NCBI GenBank assembly: GCA_001970955.1
Contig: MPUH01000136.1
Span: 1-64,000 of the forward strand
From: Stentor coeruleus
Taxonomy: Eukaryota; Ciliophora; Heterotrichea; Heterotrichida; Stentoridae
DNA: 64,000 bases
Reading direction: 5' to 3'
Part shown: positions 60,170 to 64,000 of the stretch, in pieces
Layout of the letters: each line of letters starts with the position of its first letter
How positions within the stretch are numbered: position 1 is the stretch's first letter
The notes under the pieces: model-generated
Told to the model about the DNA's origin: nothing
What the model saw: the letters and a program-made list of their open reading frames with translations, nothing else
Databases searched by the model: none
Position numbers and translations under genes: made by a program

Positions 60170-61570
60170 TTACCAGCCATCTGGAAGTGTGCACTCTGGA
60201 TAAGCAGTTATCCATGTTTTACAATCTTCTCTACTATACCAATTATCAACCATACGCATTTTTGTATTACCATCATATACAACTACTACATTAACGATAC
60301 AACGACCTAAATTAACAGTACCTAAATAGTTAATACCTGTGTGGACTCTACCTGAATTATAGATACCTTTGTAAAGATTACCTTAATATTTTTTACCTAC
60401 ATAAAAAATACCTGAATGAAATATACCTGTATATTATTTGCCTCCTATATGAGTGTCACCAACTAAATAAATGTAACCTACATAAAATATACCTAAGTAA
60501 AGCATACCAACTAAATAGGTTTATACCTACTTAGTATATACCTGTGTAGAGTATACCTAAATATATTCTACCTTAATATAGAATACCTATTTAGAAATTA
60601 CGAGCTACGTATAATGCACCATCTAAATAGAAGAAACCATCTATATAGAATAAACCTTTATAAAGATTACCTGTGTAAATGATACCTTCTTAGTATTTTA
60701 CCATCTATTTATAAAGTACCTAAATAGATTATACAATCTACTTTGAATTTACAAACAAAAATATACTGAAAATCATTTGTTAGCATTATTTTCAATGGTT
60801 TGCGTTTATTAGCATTATCTACAAACCATGCTTTAAATTCTTCATAGTTTTGTGAAACAAGAAATTGTACTTTCTGTGCTTGATTCATACTTTCAAATGA
60901 AGCTGAGTATTTTTTTACCTAAAGAATTATTCTTAAGTTTTTGTTTATTAGAAATATCTTGAGGTACTTGCACAGATGTTTGAAACTTTTTAAGTTGGCT
61001 TTCAAGTTTATTTATCGTCTGAGACATTTCTTTAACAGTTTTTTCTAATGAATTATTATCATTCTGAATTTTTTTAAACGATTCAGTCATTTTTTTATCT
61101 TTTTCTTTATTATTTACTAATTTAGCTTCAATCTTTTCAGAATCTCCATTTAAACTTAGAATATAGTGAACATTTTTTTTGTATTCATCTAAGTTTCTAT
61201 GATCTATTCTATATTCTGAGGCCCATTTAATAACACTTTCTGGACTATCAGTTGAAGATCTAGGGTTTCGGAGTTTTGACTTTAAATCATAAATAAAATC
61301 AGAATTTTTTTTGACAGCTAAATTAATTTCATTAATCATGTATTTAGCTTTTTCATATGTTTTATTGTTTAATTGATCCAAAGCATTTTCAGCCATCCTA
61401 ATTGCAATAAATAAAACTTTTTTCTGAATATTAATAAAATTGCATTGATATGATTGTCTATGTTGGGATAAATGCTCAAAGCATAGTCTAATATTTTTAG
61501 AGCATGAGCATTCACATGCAGCTAATTGAGAGCACCCAGATAAAACACATTTGTATCCATGCAAATCCAT
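60170..61570 (-). CDS. B-box-like/coiled-coil protein with G-x-x-Y-x repeat tail and many tiny introns
   Basis: The N-terminal 217 residues are open: a Cys/His-rich B-box-like start (CVLSGCSQLAACECSCSKN, then CFEHLSQH) and a long coiled coil (KDKKMTESFKKIQNDNNSL, TVKEMSQTINKLESQLKKF). A 16-nt intron (60903-60918) leads to FESMNQAQKVQFLVSQNYEE. Then comes a pentapeptide array with Gly at every fifth residue and Tyr or His three later. A unique C-terminus follows (VYDGNTKMRMVDNWYSRED, CKTWITAYPECTLPDGW), ending TAA at 60170-60172. Eight 15/16-nt units of the array must be removed to keep the frame: 60719-60705, 60701-60686, 60601-60572 (two), 60541-60511 (two), 60441-60427 and 60396-60382. The sum of exons is 421 codons. 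Exact isoforms are unknown. No family name is given. Confidence 0.7.
60307..60719 (-). repeat. Array of 26 intron-shaped 15/16-nt repeat units
   Basis: Read on the minus strand, consecutive units have the form GT-nnn-nnn-TAY-nnA-G, so each gives Gly-x-x-Tyr-x when translated. Twenty-four are 15 nt and two 16 nt. Twenty-five start with GT and one with GC (GCAAATAATATACAG, 60441-60427). All end in AG and have A six bases from the end. Six carry in-frame TAA (for example GTATATACTAAGTAG). Most units abut; a few are separated by 3-nt spacers. Each unit satisfies the same grammar as the twelve introns in other places of the window. Confidence 0.85.
60903..60918 (-). other. 16-nt intron before the repeat tail
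   Basis: On the coding strand it is GTAAAAAAATACTCAG, phase 1. It bypasses the TGA that would end the coiled-coil frame at 60893 and leads into ASFESMNQAQKVQF. A11 of 16 is conserved. Confidence 0.8.
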
Positions 61571-62291
61571 TATAATACTTAAACATTTATTATTTTTTCA
61601 TCTTTTTATATCCAATTTTTGTTAATTTATTATGGGATATCATGGATTATTTTATTATACTTTTATTGTGAGTAAGTATCAAAAGAATATATGTGAAGTT
61701 GATTTTTTGACTAATTGTTTACATAATATGTTTATCCAGAAAATCTTACAAGTGTTAGAAATTCTTTTTATGTATTTGAATGAAATTGCATTATCAAATT
61801 CTTTTGTTGTAATGGCTGAGTATATCCAAAAGGACAGTGCAAAACAACAAGATCAGAGTATTTTTTTACTATAATTCTTTGAAATCTATTCAAATTCAAT
61901 ATTCATTTGCATAAAATATTTTTTCGACTTATCATAACAACTAAGTAATAATCTTACTTAATGAGTTAAATAAAATAATATTTCTAGCATGAAGTACCAT
62001 AAANGCATCAGTAATTTAAAACAATATATATATTCAAATAAAAATATAACTAATGAAGTGAATAATAATAAGCATTTTTGCTAGAAATATTTCTAGCATG
62101 AAGTACCATAAATCATCTGAATAATTAAATTCGTTTTGATGTTTAATAAAACAGATAAAATAATAAACCTCAATCTATCTAAACTCTTACCATTATTATT
62201 ACTACCATAATATTCTAAACTAGCTCTCCTTATATCTAACATATATCTAGCATATATAAACTACTACTTATACCTCATCTTTATAAAAAAT
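61571..62291. other. Divergent intergenic region with N-associated duplicate
   Basis: Spacer between the minus gene start at 61570 and the plus gene at 62292. A 26-bp element (atatttctagcatgaagtac and on) occurs at 61978-62003, directly before the N at 62004, and again at 62087-62112. An 80-codon frame at 61632-61874 is open but has no supporting features. The last 100 bases before 62292 are G-poor. Confidence 0.5.
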
Positions 62292-63848
62292 ATGTTTAGG
62301 CTCATCAAGAAATGTTTTTATAAACCTCCACCCGATACCACATTTGGATCTGAAAAGAGGCCAATACTAATTACATTTCCACCGAGTAATTCACATTGGA
62401 CTTCTTTAATACCTCCGTGGTTTTTTTCTTCCATAATTTTTGTGTTCCTCATACATCAGAATTTTATAAAACAATCAGTATTTAAGAAGCCATTCAGCCA
62501 GTTACTTGAAGATCATAAAGTTTACCCAGATAAAAAAACCGCAACATTCGATGATGTTAAAGGAATATCAGAAGTCCAAGAAGAACTTCAAGATATAGTA
62601 GATATGTTAAAAAACCGAGATAAATATTTTAAAGTTGGAGCTAAGCTTCCAAGAGGCATATTATTAACAGGAGATCCTGGTACAGGAAAAACATTATTAG
62701 CTAGAGCTATAGCTGGTGAAGCTGGGGTAACATTTTTTTCAAGTTCAGGCTCGGATTTCGAAGAAGTTTTTGTAGGTGTTGGGGCAAGCAGAATAAGACA
62801 TCTCTTTACAGAAGCAAAGGCCCTTTCTCCATCAATAATTTTCATTGACGAAATAGATACTTTAGGTTCAATTAGAAAATCAAAAAATACAATGCAAACA
62901 CAAAGAGCTACACTTAATCAGCTTCTTGTTGAAATGGATGGTTTTGAAGAACATCAAAATGTTTTAGTAATCGGGGCAACTAATGTTGTTGATGATATTG
63001 ATAGTGCTTTACTTAGACCTGGAAGATTTGATAAAGAGGTTCAAGTTCCTGTTCCTCATTTGAATGACCGAATAGAAATTTTAAAGCTTTATTTGTCAAG
63101 GGTAAATTCAGATCCAAATATCAATGTTGAAAAAATTGCAAGGTCAATAGCTGGTTTTACAGGAGCTGATATTGCGAATTTAGTAAACACTGCAATAGTT
63201 CTTGCTGTAAAAGATGGACGTAATGCGCTTAATGAAACTGATATTGATAAAGCTAGAGATCGAATATCTTTAGGTATTGCTTCTCCTTCTATTTATCGTA
63301 GTGAAAATAAAAAGTTTAAAATTGCCTTAAGGGAAATATGCAAAACTCTTGTTATTCTTTGGACTCCAAGTCCTTATGCTTTATATAAAACAAGTATTAT
63401 TCGTCGAGGAAATAAAGATGGGAAAACTTCAGCTTTGCAAAAACATGAAATTGTTAGTCTTTCGAAAAAACAAGCCATAGCATCAGTTGATATTAGAATT
63501 GCAGGAAAAGTTTGTGAGGAATTGTTTTTTAGGAAAGAAAAAGCTACGGATAAACAACAAAATGAAATCATGGAAGCTACGAATTTTTTAAAGAGTTTAA
63601 TGATGCAGGGGCTTTTTGATAGGGAAATTGGCTTGTTGTTTTATAAGAATTATAATGAACTTGGCCCTGAACAAAAAAATAAGATTGATGAAGTAAGTTC
63701 TCAGATAATGGAACAAAGTTATGAGAGAGTTAAAAACCTTCTTGGACCGAAGAAAAATCTTATTGAATTTTTAGCACATAAACTTGTTGAAAAAGAAACT
63801 TTAAGCAAAGATGAAATTGAAAGTTTGATAAGTAATTATAGGGTATAA
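62292..63848 (+). CDS. YME1/FtsH-like AAA protein with degenerate protease site
   Basis: A 518-residue protein with one N-terminal TM (PPWFFSSIIFVFLIHQ, about 41-56), the i-AAA topology. The AAA domain is intact: GDPGTGKT (127-134), IIFIDEID (182-189), and LLRPGRFD with the second-region Arg. The M41 peptidase domain follows but its HEAGH zinc site is REICK at 347-351, so both His are lost. The downstream Asp-bearing motif (TxGASxD in the family) is also changed (KATDKQQNEI). It should unfold or chaperone but not cleave. It may partner with an active subunit in the inner mitochondrial membrane, where prohibitin (gene at 32175) also acts. Confidence 0.85.
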   Translation: MFRLIKKCFYKPPPDTTFGSEKRPILITFPPSNSHWTSLIPPWFFSSIIFVFLIHQNFIKQSVFKKPFSQLLEDHKVYPDKKTATFDDVKGISEVQEELQDIVDMLKNRDKYFKVGAKLPRGILLTGDPGTGKTLLARAIAGEAGVTFFSSSGSDFEEVFVGVGASRIRHLFTEAKALSPSIIFIDEIDTLGSIRKSKNTMQTQRATLNQLLVEMDGFEEHQNVLVIGATNVVDDIDSALLRPGRFDKEVQVPVPHLNDRIEILKLYLSRVNSDPNINVEKIARSIAGFTGADIANLVNTAIVLAVKDGRNALNETDIDKARDRISLGIASPSIYRSENKKFKIALREICKTLVILWTPSPYALYKTSIIRRGNKDGKTSALQKHEIVSLSKKQAIASVDIRIAGKVCEELFFRKEKATDKQQNEIMEATNFLKSLMMQGLFDREIGLLFYKNYNELGPEQKNKIDEVSSQIMEQSYERVKNLLGPKKNLIEFLAHKLVEKETLSKDEIESLISNYRV

Positions 63849-64000
63849 CAGGAAACTCTTATTCATATAAATTATTAGGATATTTTGAATTATTATATTG
63901 GAATATTAATTCATTAGAATAGTAGGTTTATAATTACTCCACTAAATTATATTTTAAATATTAAAGTCACTTTCATTAAATCGTTCTCTATTTTTACATT

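Noticed and set aside
61632-61874. 80-codon open frame
   Set aside because: No recognisable domain, composition close to translated AT-rich spacer, and located in a divergent promoter region. It could be real, but nothing supports it.
1-64000. CRISPR arrays, bacterial operons or prophage
   Set aside because: No regularly spaced repeats of CRISPR type, spliceosomal introns are present, and the gene content is eukaryotic throughout.

Overview
The window looks like somatic (macronuclear) DNA of a heterotrich ciliate, most like Stentor. It is very AT-rich and densely packed with genes on both strands. Its genes use TAA, TAG and TGA as ordinary stops. Wherever a conserved reading frame is interrupted, an exact 15- or 16-nt GT...AG intron repairs it. 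I found twelve such introns outside one repeat array. All carry an A six bases from the 3' splice site (A10 of 15, A11 of 16). Other ciliates that reassign stop codons, or have longer introns, do not fit.

Layout. 0-10 kb: a partial gene, a RING+UBR ubiquitin-ligase-like gene, a secreted or GPI-type protein, a CID protein, a DHHC palmitoyltransferase, a CKK-domain protein, a coiled-coil protein, tRNA-Ala(CGC) and a NADAR/YbiA protein. 10-20 kb: unknown proteins, dihydropteridine reductase, a long coiled-coil protein, a USP53/54-like deubiquitinase and two proteins with lipidation-type tails. 19-33 kb: a two-TM sensor protein with a helical repeat tail, a voltage-gated K+ channel with a cNMP domain, VPS8, a synaptojanin-like phosphatase and prohibitin 2. 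33-48 kb: a mitochondrial carrier, a membrane cyclic-nucleotide phosphodiesterase, a TPR plus double-cNMP-domain protein and several unknowns. 48-64 kb: ribosomal protein eL39 (tiny, spliced), CFAP410, an Atg18/WIPI propeller, a second two-TM sensor protein, a non-canonical poly(A) polymerase, a kinesin, a B-box/repeat protein and an i-AAA (YME1/FtsH) protein whose protease site is degenerate.

The most striking element lies at 60.3-60.7 kb, minus strand. A protein there ends in about 26 pentapeptide repeats of the form G-x-x-Y-x. Every repeat unit at the DNA level is a 15- or 16-nt GT(GC)...AG string with the A at the branch position, so each one fits this genome's intron grammar. Six units contain in-frame stops and two are 16 nt long. 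Removing exactly these eight units as introns, plus one intron upstream, gives an uninterrupted 420-residue protein. Some of the removed units abut directly, with no exon between them.

A second theme is relic reading frames between genes (at about 0.3, 4.2-4.8, 7.8-8.2, 22.6, 41.1-41.7 and 49.9-50.6 kb). These read like protein but are peppered with TAA/TAG. In three of them internal TGA is absent and TGA appears only as a terminal codon or not at all. They are either old genes decayed by C-to-T change at Gln codons or genes that read UAR as Gln.

By theme, several genes concern cyclic-nucleotide signalling (K+ channel, phosphodiesterase, TPR/cNMP protein), membrane traffic and lipids (VPS8, synaptojanin, Atg18, DHHC) and cilia or cytoskeleton (CFAP410, CKK, kinesin, coiled coils). 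There is no sign of operons; each gene appears to have its own flanks. These flanks are strongly G-poor upstream and C-poor downstream on the sense strand.
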